From Rahnella laticis (GTDB lineage Bacteria; Pseudomonadota; Gammaproteobacteria; Enterobacterales; Enterobacteriaceae), in the NCBI RefSeq assembly GCF_015644585.1, contig NZ_JADOBI010000002.1:62001-126000 (forward strand): a stretch of DNA of 64,000 bases, in the 5' to 3' direction. Positions 1 to 8,911 of this stretch are shown here, in pieces. Under the pieces are notes generated by a model that did not search any database, was not told the origin of the DNA, and worked only from the letters and a program-made list of their open reading frames with translations. Numbering within the stretch: position 1 is the first letter of the stretch; each line of letters opens with the position of its first letter. Made by a program: the position numbers and the translations under genes.

Positions 1-936
1 TTCCAGCTGTTGCGGGCTGACGCCGAGACTCAGCAATGTCTGGCAAAATGCCTCCCGCGTGGCGTCATTGCCGGACAGCGAATTCACTACGATGCGGCTG
101 AAAAAGCCCCAGTTAATGATGCTTCTCACCGGAGCCTGACTCAGCCGCTGATAGTGTTTGCGCAGCAGGCCATCGCCGACGATATCGCTGACAGTCGCGT
201 CCACCGCCTCGCACTGCCCCATCAGGAAATCTTTATCAAACGTGTTGCTGCTGTGGGAGACGCACAAAATCGAGCGCATTGGATCCAGCTGTAAAACCGG
301 CACGCTAAATCCGTTGAGGAAACCTTCTTCCTCGCCGAGATTGGCGGAATCTTCGTAGCGGTGTTTTTTCAGAAAGTTGCGGTGATAGGCAAACGTCCCG
401 TTCAGCGCGTGATGCGTGCCAAAGGCCTGCGTTTTATAGATCCGGTCGATGTGGCTGTACCAGATAGGGATCTGGTCGCATCCGGCAAACAGCGCGTTAT
501 GCCGCTGCATCTCGCCAATTGTGTAGCTGATTTTATCCGGCGGATAATAATCATCGTCGTCCATACAGATAATGTATTCGCCCTGCGCCAGTTCATTCAG
601 ACGGTTACGTTTCTCGCCGAGATCCAGATGTTCGCTGACGTGGTAGTAGCGGATGGGATTGTCGCGGTTTTGCGTCCGGTTAATCTGGTCGACCAAATCC
701 TGACTGCTGCGCGCTGAATCATCGAGGATCACCAGTTCACGACGGTCAGCCGGGTAATCCTGATACTGGAACATGTAAATCAGATAAGGCAAAAACGCGC
801 GGCGTTCCCAGGTTGGGGTAATCACGCTGACAAAAGGCAATGCAGCCTTCGCATCGGCATGTTTCGCCGCTGAGCGGGCAAGCAGACCCGATATCAGCGG
901 GCTGGCAGTCCTGTTTAACGGAGTCTTTTGCATCAT
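1..936 (-). CDS. Family 2 glycosyltransferase, 3' end outside window
   Basis: Reading from the ATG at 936 leftward gives 312 codons with no stop before the window edge, so the C-terminus is missing. The N-terminal half is a GT-A fold family 2 enzyme: the first strand PFVSVITPTWERR lies near residues 35-47, LVILDDS near 72-78, and the metal/nucleotide-sugar motif MDDDDYYPPDK near 126-136. It is the last gene seen of the leftward lateral-flagellar operon, ending upstream against lfiJ with a gap of about 15 bp. In Flag-2 loci the segment after lfiJ is variable and can carry flagellin-modification genes, so a role in glycosylating the lateral flagellin is likely. That role is inferred from position only; the sugar and acceptor are unknown. 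A second ATG at 933 is an alternative start. Confidence 0.8.
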   Translation of the reverse strand, partial: MMQKTPLNRTASPLISGLLARSAAKHADAKAALPFVSVITPTWERRAFLPYLIYMFQYQDYPADRRELVILDDSARSSQDLVDQINRTQNRDNPIRYYHVSEHLDLGEKRNRLNELAQGEYIICMDDDDYYPPDKISYTIGEMQRHNALFAGCDQIPIWYSHIDRIYKTQAFGTHHALNGTFAYHRNFLKKHRYEDSANLGEEEGFLNGFSVPVLQLDPMRSILCVSHSSNTFDKDFLMGQCEAVDATVSDIVGDGLLRKHYQRLSQAPVRSIINWGFFSRIVVNSLSGNDATREAFCQTLLSLGVSPQQLE

Positions 937-951
937 GGATAAACCTGCCTG

Positions 952-1398
952 TCAGCGCTTACGGCGGTTGTTGCGGTTACGCAGCCAGCTTTGCAGCGCC
1001 AGCCCGTCGGTATTTTTCTGTTCCTGCGCGCCACGTGCTTTCGCCAGCGCTTCACGTTGCTGTAACAGCACCAGATCCACGGTTTTCTCACGACACGCTT
1101 CCACGGTCAGATCAGCCTGCAATTCGCGCGCGCGCATGTCCGCCAGCGCCTGTTCCTGTTCCTGCCAGGCGATCACGCGCTGAATATTGGCTTTGTAATG
1201 CATCTGGTTCATCCGCTCCACGGCTCCCTGATTTTGCAAAAGTCCGTCGTGGCACAGCGCATTCAGTGAATTAATATTGTTTATATAACGCTGGCAAAGC
1301 TGTTTTTGCCGCGCAAGCTGACCGGTCAGTTCATTCACGGTGCGTTCGCGCATCTGGCGCAGCTGTTCCAGCACGCCGATAGTGTTGACGGGTTTCAT
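952..1398 (-). CDS. lfiJ: Lateral flagellar FliJ-like export chaperone
   Basis: The product has 148 residues, the usual FliJ length, and is almost entirely charged alpha-helix with heptad-like Leu/Gln spacing from residue 5 to 130, as expected of the FliJ coiled coil. It begins MKPVNTIGVLEQL and ends in a basic tail. FliJ-type proteins are the central stalk of the flagellar export ATPase and escort chaperones. The weak sequence identity typical of FliJ is offset by position: it lies directly downstream of the FliI-type ATPase gene in the same operon, with a gap of about 30 bp. The call rests on length, coiled-coil character and gene order. Confidence 0.85.
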   Translation of the reverse strand: MKPVNTIGVLEQLRQMRERTVNELTGQLARQKQLCQRYINNINSLNALCHDGLLQNQGAVERMNQMHYKANIQRVIAWQEQEQALADMRARELQADLTVEACREKTVDLVLLQQREALAKARGAQEQKNTDGLALQSWLRNRNNRRKR

Positions 1399-1430
1399 GA
1401 TCTTCCCTGCGGGTTAAACATCGTTAAAAA

Positions 1431-2750
1431 TCAGGCACGGCTCAGCGCCTCAAGTTCGGTAATGCACTGCGGGATCTCCGCGCAATGCTCGACGTCCTGA
1501 CTCAAGTATTGCGTCACCGCCGGGCTGAGACGCACGGCGCGGTCAGCCTGCGCATCGGCACCGGCCACGTAGCCGCCCAGCGGGATCAGCGGTTTGATCG
1601 CCTGGTAATCGGCGTACATTTGTTTGAATATCCGCGCCGCCTGCTGATGACTTTTTTCGGTCACCTGGCTCATGCAGCGGCTGATCGACTGACCAATGTC
1701 GATGGCCGGATAATGCCCGGCTTCCGCCAGATGGCGGCTGAGAACAATGTGGCCGTCGAGCACCGCACGGGCGCAGTCAACAATCGGATCCTGCTGATCA
1801 TCACCTTCCGCCAGCACGGTATAAATGGCGGTCATCGAGCCGTTGCTTTCGCTGTTTCCGGCGCTTTCGACCAGTTTGGGGATCACGGCAAACGCTGACG
1901 GCGGATACCCTTTGGTAGCCGGCGGTTCGCCCAGCGACAGCGCAATTTCACGTTGTGCCATGGCATACCGCGTGAGGGAATCCACCAGCAACAGAACGTC
2001 TTTGCCCTGATCGCGAAAATAGGTGGCGATGGAATGACAGATTTCCGTCGCCTTGATACGCATCAGCGGCGATTCATCCGCCGGCGCCGCCACGACCACG
2101 GATTTCGCCATGCCTGCGGATTTAAGCGCGTTATCGATAAACTCTTTAACCTCACGGCCACGCTCGCCAATCAGCCCTACCACCACCACGTCAGCCTGCG
2201 TGTAACGGGTGATCATACCGAGCAGCACGCTTTTCCCCACGCCGCTGCCCGCCATCAGCCCGACGCGCTGGCCTTTGCCGATGGTCAGTAAGCCGTTAAT
2301 GGCGCGCACGCCGACGTCCAGGGGTTCATGCACCGGTTTACGGGTCAGCGGGTTAATTTGTGGCAGCTGTAATGGCAGCGGCGTGTCGCCGCCCAGACGG
2401 CCTTTGCCATCGATCGGCTCGCCCAGCCCGTTCACCACGCGACCGAGCCATGCATCGCCTACCGGCGGTTCGCTCTCTTTTTCGGAAGGAAAAACCCGCG
2501 CGCCGGCAATCAGGCCGTCGGGGTGTTTAAACGGCATCAGAAAGGTGATTTCGCGGTCGAAACCCACCACCTGTGCATCAATCATTTCGCCGTCAGCCTG
2601 TTCGACCTGACAACGCTGGCCGATCGCCAGACGGCAACCGACACATTCAAGCAAAATGCCGGTGACGCGGGTCAGGCGTCCGGCAACGCGCGCCAGATTA
2701 ATGCCTTCGAGCGACGCCAGCGCTTTGTCGAAATCGGTCATTTCACTCAT
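1431..2750 (-). CDS. lfiI: Lateral flagellar export ATPase (FliI-like)
   Basis: A 439-residue FliI/YscN-type ATPase that energises export of flagellar subunits at the cytoplasmic face of the basal body. The N-terminal beta-barrel domain covers about residues 20-95. The Walker A loop AGSGVGKS is at about 167-174 and the Walker B stretch LLLVDSLTRYA is near 250-260. GLIGERGREV, typical of F1/FliI ATPases, is also present. The start overlaps the end of lfiH by 8 bp, implying translational coupling. Full length with all nucleotide-binding motifs, so probably active. Confidence 0.95.
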   Translation of the reverse strand: MSEMTDFDKALASLEGINLARVAGRLTRVTGILLECVGCRLAIGQRCQVEQADGEMIDAQVVGFDREITFLMPFKHPDGLIAGARVFPSEKESEPPVGDAWLGRVVNGLGEPIDGKGRLGGDTPLPLQLPQINPLTRKPVHEPLDVGVRAINGLLTIGKGQRVGLMAGSGVGKSVLLGMITRYTQADVVVVGLIGERGREVKEFIDNALKSAGMAKSVVVAAPADESPLMRIKATEICHSIATYFRDQGKDVLLLVDSLTRYAMAQREIALSLGEPPATKGYPPSAFAVIPKLVESAGNSESNGSMTAIYTVLAEGDDQQDPIVDCARAVLDGHIVLSRHLAEAGHYPAIDIGQSISRCMSQVTEKSHQQAARIFKQMYADYQAIKPLIPLGGYVAGADAQADRAVRLSPAVTQYLSQDVEHCAEIPQCITELEALSRA

Positions 2751-3462
2751 CCGCGTTTTCCGTCGCGGTCAGGGTTTGCGTCAGTACGTCCATGCATTGA
2801 TCGAGACGGTGCGAACAGCCGACATCCATGTCGCTGGTGTCTGTTTCTACCCGGCATTCGCCCGGCTCCAGCGATTCGTCAGCCACCATGCCCCACTCAG
2901 CCACTTTCTGTGGTTCGGCCTCGCTGATGCGGGCGAATTCCAGCGGGTTGAGCGACACTTTCAGCCGCGAAGGCGCTTCCGGCAGGCTGCTCAGCGCTTC
3001 GTCCACCAGCGCCAGAAGTTGTGTAGGTTGCAACGCCAGTTCGCAGCGGATCACCTGTCGTGTCACTTTTTCTACCAGTTGCAAAAGTTCGGTGCGGCGG
3101 CGCTGTTCATGCTCGTCCAGCACCTGCTGTAACTGCTGGCTGAGCCCGGCAAAAGGCTGCGATGCCTGTTCAAACAAATGGCGTCCGGCGATTTTTCCTT
3201 CGCTGCGGCCTTTTTGCAGACCGGCGTCATAGCCCTGCTGATGCCCGGCCTGATAGCCTTCTTCGCGCCCCTGTTCCAGCCCCTGCTCGTAGCCGTTGTT
3301 CAGCCCTTCCTGAAAACCGTTCATCAGCTGTTGCTGATATTCCGCCGGATCCAGCGATGCACCGCCGTGCGCCATTTCACCGTGCCGGTTTTTACGCAGC
3401 GGCGGGAAGGTGTGAACACGGACGACGCCGTGGCGGGGGATCGTGTTGCGTTTGAGCGTCAT
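2743..3462 (-). CDS. lfiH: Lateral flagellar FliH-like export ATPase regulator
   Basis: A 239-residue FliH-family protein, the stator-like partner that dimerises and binds FliI. The central segment at residues 45-90 carries a Gly-every-fourth-residue pattern (NGFQEGLNNGYEQGLEQG, then similar repeats). This is the GxxxG-repeat helix characteristic of FliH. The C-terminal domain resembles the peripheral-stalk delta domain. It lies between lfiG and lfiI with a 3-bp gap and an 8-bp overlap, as in the standard fliFGHIJ order. Identification is firm from the repeat and context. Confidence 0.92.
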   Translation of the reverse strand: MTLKRNTIPRHGVVRVHTFPPLRKNRHGEMAHGGASLDPAEYQQQLMNGFQEGLNNGYEQGLEQGREEGYQAGHQQGYDAGLQKGRSEGKIAGRHLFEQASQPFAGLSQQLQQVLDEHEQRRRTELLQLVEKVTRQVIRCELALQPTQLLALVDEALSSLPEAPSRLKVSLNPLEFARISEAEPQKVAEWGMVADESLEPGECRVETDTSDMDVGCSHRLDQCMDVLTQTLTATENADE

Positions 3463-3465
3463 GCT

Positions 3466-4509
3466 TTACTCCACGGTTTGTTCGGCAAACAGCTGCACCT
3501 GAATTTCGCCCTCTTCGGCGAGTTCCCGCACCAGCGACATAATTTCTTTGCGCACCTGTTCGATGCGGCTCAGCGGCACCGGCCCCAGACGGTTGGTGGT
3601 GTTTTGCAACAGCTGGGCCTGCCGTTTTGGCATGACGTCATAAATCGTGGCGCGCAGAACCGGTTCGGTTCCTTTGAGCGCAACCGCCCAGTCTTCCATC
3701 GGCACTTCGTCAAGCAGACGTTGCAGCGTGACCGGCGTCTGTCGGCTGAGGATAAAGAATTCGTACATTTCATCCTTGAGCGCATCCACGACGTCTTCGT
3801 CACGGGCACGCATCTGATCCAGCAATTCCTGCTGATTTCCGGCGATGCGGTTCACGATGTTCGCCGCCTGCCTGATGCCTTTCACTTTCGAACCGTGTTC
3901 AGAAAGTACCGCCACGCCCCGTTCAATCAGACGATCCAGCTCATCAACCACGTCGCGGTTAACGTCATCGAGACGCGCAACGCGGAACAAAATTTCTTCT
4001 CGACGTGAAGCGTCAAGGTGCGTGAGCACCAGTGCCGCAACATCCGGCGGCAGAAAGGCGAGGAAAACGGCCTGTAACTGAAGGTGTTCCTGTTCGATCA
4101 GCGCCGCGAGCTGCGGGGTATCAACCCACTGCAGGCGCGCCATGCGATAACGGATTTCATCGCCGTAAATCCCGTTAATCACGCTGCGGGCAATTTCACC
4201 GCCCAGCGCTTTCTCCAGAATCCCTTTCAGGTAGCTGCGCGACGCGCCGTTAATTCCGCTTTGCTCGCGGTATTCCTTGAAGAAATGGTTCAGCGCATCC
4301 CGTGCCTGCGTCAGTTTGACGTCATGCAGGCGCGCCATGGTTTCACTCAGGCGCATCACTTCTTCGCGGGTGAATTTCTGCATGACCGTCGCTGCGGCTT
4401 CTTCTCCAATGCTCAGAAGCAAAATAGCGGCCTGTTCCAGGCGGGTTCGCCCCGGATTGTTGCTGCCTTTGCCGCTAGGACGATTTGGTGCTGCTGGTGC
4501 TTCGCTCAT
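3466..4509 (-). CDS. lfiG: Lateral flagellar motor switch protein FliG-like
   Basis: A 347-residue FliG homologue, the rotor protein linking the MS ring to the stator. The N-terminal FliF-binding domain (RTRLEQAAILLLSIGEE, about residues 21-37), the middle armadillo domain and the C-terminal torque domain are all present. The EHPQ motif usual in the FliG middle domain is not seen; the equivalent stretch reads FLPPDVAALVLTHLD. This is a divergence worth noting for a second-system rotor. The gene overlaps lfiF by 35 bp, so the two are probably coupled. The first residues are Ala/Pro-rich and poorly conserved, but the ATG at 4509 is the only reasonable start. Confidence 0.93.
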   Translation of the reverse strand: MSEAPAAPNRPSGKGSNNPGRTRLEQAAILLLSIGEEAAATVMQKFTREEVMRLSETMARLHDVKLTQARDALNHFFKEYREQSGINGASRSYLKGILEKALGGEIARSVINGIYGDEIRYRMARLQWVDTPQLAALIEQEHLQLQAVFLAFLPPDVAALVLTHLDASRREEILFRVARLDDVNRDVVDELDRLIERGVAVLSEHGSKVKGIRQAANIVNRIAGNQQELLDQMRARDEDVVDALKDEMYEFFILSRQTPVTLQRLLDEVPMEDWAVALKGTEPVLRATIYDVMPKRQAQLLQNTTNRLGPVPLSRIEQVRKEIMSLVRELAEEGEIQVQLFAEQTVE

Positions 4510-6127
4510 TGCTGCTGATCCATTGTTTAATGACTTCGGCTACCCGGTCGGTCTCACTCTGGGCAAGCATCTGTAGGTATTCGATTTTGGTTTCCAGCCC
4601 GGAACTCTGGGCCGGTAAGTTATCGTCGAGTTGCAGCGCGCTGCGCGGCAGGGCGTTGTTCAGCGTGGCTTCATCGCCGGATTTAGACTCTTCGCCGGTG
4701 TCATCGACGAATACGCCGTCGGCCAGCATTTCAGGCAAACCGTTGCCAACACCCGGCTGTTCCGGCCTGCGTGCCACACGGCGTAACAGCGGCAAAATGC
4801 CAAAGAGAATGACCAGCAAACCGAGCAATCCCATACCACCGCGTTCGGCCCAGTTCATGACCGCCGGTTTTTCCCACCATTTCAGTACCGGCTCTTCGAA
4901 CGTATCGCGCTCGGCGAAATTCATCAGGCTCAGGCTGAGCACGTCACCGCGCTGCGCATCAATGCCCACGGCGTTGGTCAGCAACTGGTTCATGGCGGTT
5001 TGTTTGTCGGCGTTCCAGCCCGCCAGCGCCGGTGCGGCTTCGTTAAGCACCACGGCCACGGAGAGTTTTTCCAGCTTATAACCCGGATGGCGCACGCTGC
5101 GGATATCGCGGTCATAGGCAAACTGGCGCTGCGCCTGATTGCGGCTGGTTAAGCCCTGCGGATTGGTATTGGCGGCGGGCGCGGCGTTGGCGGGCCGGTT
5201 ACTCAGCGAGCCCGGAATGCCAATCGCCATTTCGTCAGTGGTATTTTCCTGTTGCAGGCTTTCTGAATTCACGCGCGGTTCGCCGAGATAGCGCTCCTGC
5301 GTTTCCTCAATCTGGCTGAAATCCACCTGCGGCACCACGCTCACGCGGAAGTTGTGCGCGCCAACCACGGAAGTCAGCAGATTTGCCACGTTGCGTTCGG
5401 TTTGCTGGCGGATGTGCTGCACGCGTTCGTCGATACGTTTACTTCCGGTGACGGCGCTGCTGTCTTCCAGATCAGCGCTAAGCAGTTGCCCCTGCTGATC
5501 GACCACGCGCACGTTTGCCGCGTCCATGCCCGGCACGCTGCCCGACACCAGATTAACGATAGCCCCGACCTGTTCCGCGCTGAGCGTCTGTCCGTACTTC
5601 AGACGTACCATCACCGACGCGCTGCTTTGCGGGCGGTTACTCAGGACAAACGAACTGGCCTCGCTGATGCCCAGATGCACACGGGCGCTGCCCACGGCGT
5701 CAATCGCCATAATGCTCTGCGCCAGCTCACCTTCCAGACTGCGACGAAAACGCACGTTCTGAACGAACTGGCTGCTGCCGAGCATTTCTTCTTTGTCCAT
5801 CAGCTCGTAACCGGCAGGGTGCAGCGCCGCAATGCCTTTGGCGGCCAGCGCCATGCGCGCCTGCGGCAGTTTGCCTTCAGCCACCAGGATCTGGCCACTT
5901 GCCGGCTCAATCCGGTACGCGATTTTCTCGCCACTGAGGACTTCAACCACCTGCGCGACAGGGATGTTTTCCTGCGAGCCAAACAGCGCCGTGTAGTTCG
6001 GGCTGCTGCCCCACATCACGGCCACAATCAGAGCAGTGACCAGTGCTGCTCCGCCCGCCAGGACGCCCCACTTACGCAGGTTTTCGACCGGCAGTCGGCT
6101 CAGTTTGAGTTTCAGTTGTTCAAGCAC
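4475..6127 (-). CDS. lfiF: Lateral flagellar MS-ring protein FliF-like
   Basis: A 550-residue FliF homologue forming the MS ring in the inner membrane. One transmembrane helix lies near residues 22-42 and a second near 431-450 (GMGLLGLLVILFGILPLL). Between them are the periplasmic ring-building YscJ/PrgK-like domains, including SARVHLGISEASSFV. The short cytoplasmic C-terminal tail (about residues 455-550) should bind LfiG. It follows lfiE by about 10 bp and overlaps lfiG by 35 bp. The length is typical of FliF and all domains are present. Confidence 0.95.
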   Translation of the reverse strand: MLEQLKLKLSRLPVENLRKWGVLAGGAALVTALIVAVMWGSSPNYTALFGSQENIPVAQVVEVLSGEKIAYRIEPASGQILVAEGKLPQARMALAAKGIAALHPAGYELMDKEEMLGSSQFVQNVRFRRSLEGELAQSIMAIDAVGSARVHLGISEASSFVLSNRPQSSASVMVRLKYGQTLSAEQVGAIVNLVSGSVPGMDAANVRVVDQQGQLLSADLEDSSAVTGSKRIDERVQHIRQQTERNVANLLTSVVGAHNFRVSVVPQVDFSQIEETQERYLGEPRVNSESLQQENTTDEMAIGIPGSLSNRPANAAPAANTNPQGLTSRNQAQRQFAYDRDIRSVRHPGYKLEKLSVAVVLNEAAPALAGWNADKQTAMNQLLTNAVGIDAQRGDVLSLSLMNFAERDTFEEPVLKWWEKPAVMNWAERGGMGLLGLLVILFGILPLLRRVARRPEQPGVGNGLPEMLADGVFVDDTGEESKSGDEATLNNALPRSALQLDDNLPAQSSGLETKIEYLQMLAQSETDRVAEVIKQWISSNERSTSSTKSS

Positions 6128-6136
6128 GGTCTGTCC

Positions 6137-6478
6137 TTACAGCGGAATGTTGATCAGTTCGTCGAGCGCGGACGTCAGCTTGTTGCGAACCTGCATCATG
6201 GCCGAAAAAGACACGCTGGCTTTCTGGCTTTCCAGCATCGCGCCGGTCAGGTCATCACTTTCGCCCATTTCCACCGCGCGCTGTTTTGCGCTGGCGACGT
6301 GCTGCTGCTGGTCAACGCTGTTAATCGCGTTATCCAGCACATTGCCGAAGGAGACTGTTTCCGCCTTTCCGGTGGCGGGCGCAATGACCGGCGCGCCTGC
6401 CTGTGCGCTGATGCTTTGCATCTGCGAAATCAGCTGGCGCTGCGTCTGTCCTATGCCAATGGCATCAATTTTGTTCAT
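6137..6478 (-). CDS. lfiE: Lateral flagellar hook-basal body protein FliE-like
   Basis: A 113-residue FliE homologue, the adaptor between the MS ring and the proximal rod. It is helical, with the C-terminal FliE signature ASVSFSAMMQVRNKLTSALDELINIPL, which includes the conserved F-x-x-M-x-x-R-N-K pattern. The N-terminal half is variable, as in the family. It lies between lafK and lfiF with gaps of about 10 bp on either side, as expected at the start of the fliEFGHIJ block. Confidence 0.93.
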   Translation of the reverse strand: MNKIDAIGIGQTQRQLISQMQSISAQAGAPVIAPATGKAETVSFGNVLDNAINSVDQQQHVASAKQRAVEMGESDDLTGAMLESQKASVSFSAMMQVRNKLTSALDELINIPL

Positions 6479-6490
6479 GTGAAATCCGTT

Positions 6491-7534
6491 TTATCCGTGC
6501 GAATTAGGCGAAGTCGTACAAAAGCCCAGGTCAAAACCCTTCTGGCGCATGGAGGCCAGCCGGTAACGCAGCGCGCGCGGCGTGATCCCGAGAAACTCGG
6601 CGGTGCGGGATTTGTTGCCTTCGTGGCGCTTAAGTAAATCAACGATGTACTGATATTCCGCCTGACGTCCGCGCTGTTTTATGTGGCGCGGTGCGGCGGT
6701 GGAAGGGGTGCCGGCACAGACCGGTGAAACGTCACCGGCAACGCTCAGGCCGAATGACTGCGCGCAAATATCGCCACCCGGTGACATGATCAAGCCGCGC
6801 TGAATCACGTTTTCCAGCTCACGCACATTGCCCGGCCATTCGTGCTGCTCAAGTGCGATGCAGGCATCCTGCGTCAGACGTACCGGCGTCTGGCTGAAAG
6901 ACGGGTATTTGCGCATGAAAATCTGCGCCAGCGGGATGATGTCTTCAGGGCGTTCGCGCAGCGGCGCGATATGCATCGGCACCACAGAAAGGCGGTAATA
7001 AAGATCCTGACGAAACCGCCCTTCGGCGATTTCTTTTTCCAGATCTTTGTTGGTAGCGGCAATCAGACGGATATCCAGAGGGATACGTTTATGGCTGCCG
7101 AGGCGCTCTATTTCCTGTTCCTGCAACACGCGTAATAATTTGGCCTGTAGCGCCAGAGGCATATCACCGATTTCATCCAGCAATAAGGTTCCGCCGTTCG
7201 CCATTTCAAATTTCCCTGGCACGCTATTAATGGCACCGGTAAATGCGCCTTTTTCATAACCGAATAAAATCGCTTCCAGCATGTTTTCAGGAATAGCCGC
7301 ACAGTTCACTGCGATATAAGGCGCATCTTCACCAAAGGCGTTCAGGTGAATATATTTTGCCACACACTCTTTGCCGGTTCCTGTTTCACCGGTGATCAGA
7401 ACGGGCACATTAAAACGGGAAACACGCTTCGCCAGGCCGAATACATTAATACTCGACGGCGAACAGGCGACATATTTACTGTCGTAGATATCGCTCTGCG
7501 GAGAGTCATCCTGTTGTAACATTCGGGTCATCAT
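6491..7534 (-). CDS. lafK: Sigma-54 activator of lateral flagella (LafK/FlrC-type)
   Basis: An AAA+ sigma-54-dependent transcription activator, the expected master regulator of the lateral flagellar operons. From the ATG at 7534 it has 347 residues. It carries Walker A GETGTGKE, the sigma-54 contact loop GAFTGA, Walker B LLLDEIGDMP, and a Fis-type C-terminal helix-turn-helix (NKSRTAEFLGITPRALRYR). There is no room for an N-terminal receiver domain, so the protein is essentially AAA+ plus DNA-binding domain. The frame stays open to a GTG at 7609 (372 residues) but neither start has a strong ribosome-binding site. I prefer the ATG pair at 7534. It heads the leftward operon and is divergent from lfiM. 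Confidence 0.9.
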   Translation of the reverse strand: MMTRMLQQDDSPQSDIYDSKYVACSPSSINVFGLAKRVSRFNVPVLITGETGTGKECVAKYIHLNAFGEDAPYIAVNCAAIPENMLEAILFGYEKGAFTGAINSVPGKFEMANGGTLLLDEIGDMPLALQAKLLRVLQEQEIERLGSHKRIPLDIRLIAATNKDLEKEIAEGRFRQDLYYRLSVVPMHIAPLRERPEDIIPLAQIFMRKYPSFSQTPVRLTQDACIALEQHEWPGNVRELENVIQRGLIMSPGGDICAQSFGLSVAGDVSPVCAGTPSTAAPRHIKQRGRQAEYQYIVDLLKRHEGNKSRTAEFLGITPRALRYRLASMRQKGFDLGFCTTSPNSHG

Positions 7535-7609
7535 CAGTGTGGTCCCAGTTAATATGCGCGGATTAGCATTGATTCTGAAAAAAGCTGTGGCGCAATAGTC
7601 AAATATCAC

Positions 7610-8044
7610 CGATGAAAAATGGCTGAAGAGATGACTCTTTTCAGCACAAAACTTACCGGCCTGTTCATCAATACTCTGATTAGGTAGAAATCACCGCAGC
7701 ACCATTTCACCGGTATAAATGCGGGATGAGATTGATAATTTCAGCGGAGTATACGGAAATGAGGGCCGGGCGCGAGGTTTAATCAAGTATTAAAATATAA
7801 ACCTATTAAAAACATCGTGTTAAACATAAATTTAACCATTATTAATGACATTTAAATAAGCCATTAATAACTCAAACAGGGTTGCGAGACTGTACAAATA
7901 CGGGTTTAATTCATCTTCGAAAAAATGGCCACCAGAAATATGCTGATACGGGTCATCGATGAAAAGCGACAAAAAATATTCAGCACTTAAATTCTTTTCA
8001 AAAAACTCTGGAATAAATGATTCCCAGCATGAGAAAGACAGGCA
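7610..8044. other. lafK-lfiM divergent intergenic region
   Basis: About 435 bp separate the two divergent lateral-flagellar operons and should hold both promoters. The stretch from 7780 to 8030 is markedly more AT-rich than the flanking genes. I looked on both strands for a GG-N10-GC sigma-54 promoter core and found none convincing. The only open frame here runs leftward to 7832 (see findings). Nothing else could be assigned. Confidence 0.5.
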
Positions 8045-8911
8045 ATGCAAAATAAAATCCGGATATACAACAAAGACAACTTGCCTGAACTGACAGAACT
8101 CAAAGCAAATAAGCTGGGTCGCCCGTGGCATAAAGTCCCGCAGATTTTTAACGAACGCTTCGACCTGATTGATGCACACATCAGTATTTATTTTTTGAAA
8201 AAATTCCGGGTCAATATCGCCCTGAACAAGATGCATTTTGAAATGGACTCTTTTCAAAAGTATTCGCAAATCATGTCTACCCGGCTGGGTAATATCGCGT
8301 TTCAGATTGAACGCCCTTTACTGCTGAATATTTTGCATGATTATTACGGGCTGGCAAAAGAATCGATGGGACCGGAAGAGATCATTTCTGCGCCGGTCAC
8401 CAAAACGGAAGAACGTTTAAAGAATAAACTCGGGCTGGAACTGGCTGAATTTATTCTTAATGACACGTTATTCAGCGAACCGCTGGATATTAAAAATGAC
8501 TATAACGCCCTGATCGGCCACTGGTCATACCGGATTACATTTGCGCTGGAAGGATATCAGGACGGCAGCTTTTCCCTGCTGCTCGACGGCCACCATATCG
8601 ATGCCCTGCTGGCCGCGTTATGCAGCTCGCAGGATACGCTGGCGCGCAAGCCGGAGAACTTCACGACGCGGCAGCTGGAAACCATGGTCTCGACCCTGCC
8701 GCTGCAACTGACCGGCCATCTGGCCAGCGTGGCCATGACGGTCGCACAGCTTTCGGCGCTGAAAACCGGCGACGTGTTGCCGATTTCGTTGCCGGACTGT
8801 TTCCCGCTGCACGTCGGTTCACAGCCCTTGTTTAATGCCGTGGTGTCTGAAGACCGCGGCAGACTTTTCTTCTCAGAATTTACCGACAGGATTAACGATC
8901 AACATGACTGA
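8045..8911 (+). CDS. lfiM: Lateral flagellar switch protein FliM-like
   Basis: A 288-residue FliM/YscQ-type C-ring protein. The N-terminal part (residues 1-60, KIRIYNKDNLPELTELK) is unlike chemotactic FliM, and the classical N-terminal CheY-binding peptide is not evident. The middle domain resembles FliM, and the C-terminal SpoA-type domain contains LTGHLASVAMTVAQLSALKTGDVLPIS. It is shorter than the usual FliM of about 334 residues. This fits a switch that may not respond to CheY, which is an inference. The ATG at 8045 follows a GAGAAAGACAGG purine tract. It is the first gene of the rightward operon and overlaps lfiN by 8 bp. Confidence 0.88.
   Translation: MQNKIRIYNKDNLPELTELKANKLGRPWHKVPQIFNERFDLIDAHISIYFLKKFRVNIALNKMHFEMDSFQKYSQIMSTRLGNIAFQIERPLLLNILHDYYGLAKESMGPEEIISAPVTKTEERLKNKLGLELAEFILNDTLFSEPLDIKNDYNALIGHWSYRITFALEGYQDGSFSLLLDGHHIDALLAALCSSQDTLARKPENFTTRQLETMVSTLPLQLTGHLASVAMTVAQLSALKTGDVLPISLPDCFPLHVGSQPLFNAVVSEDRGRLFFSEFTDRINDQHD

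Noticed and set aside
5354-6637. Long open frame of 427 codons on the + strand opposite lfiF/lfiE
   Set aside because: It lies antisense to clearly coding lfiF and lfiE, has no ribosome-binding site and has a Arg/His/Gln-rich composition typical of antisense shadows in GC-rich genes.
7610-8044. Sigma-54 promoter for the lateral operons
   Set aside because: TGGCCACC near 7926 looked like a -24 element, but no GC follows at the required 10-bp spacing, and no other GG-N10-GC match was convincing on either strand.
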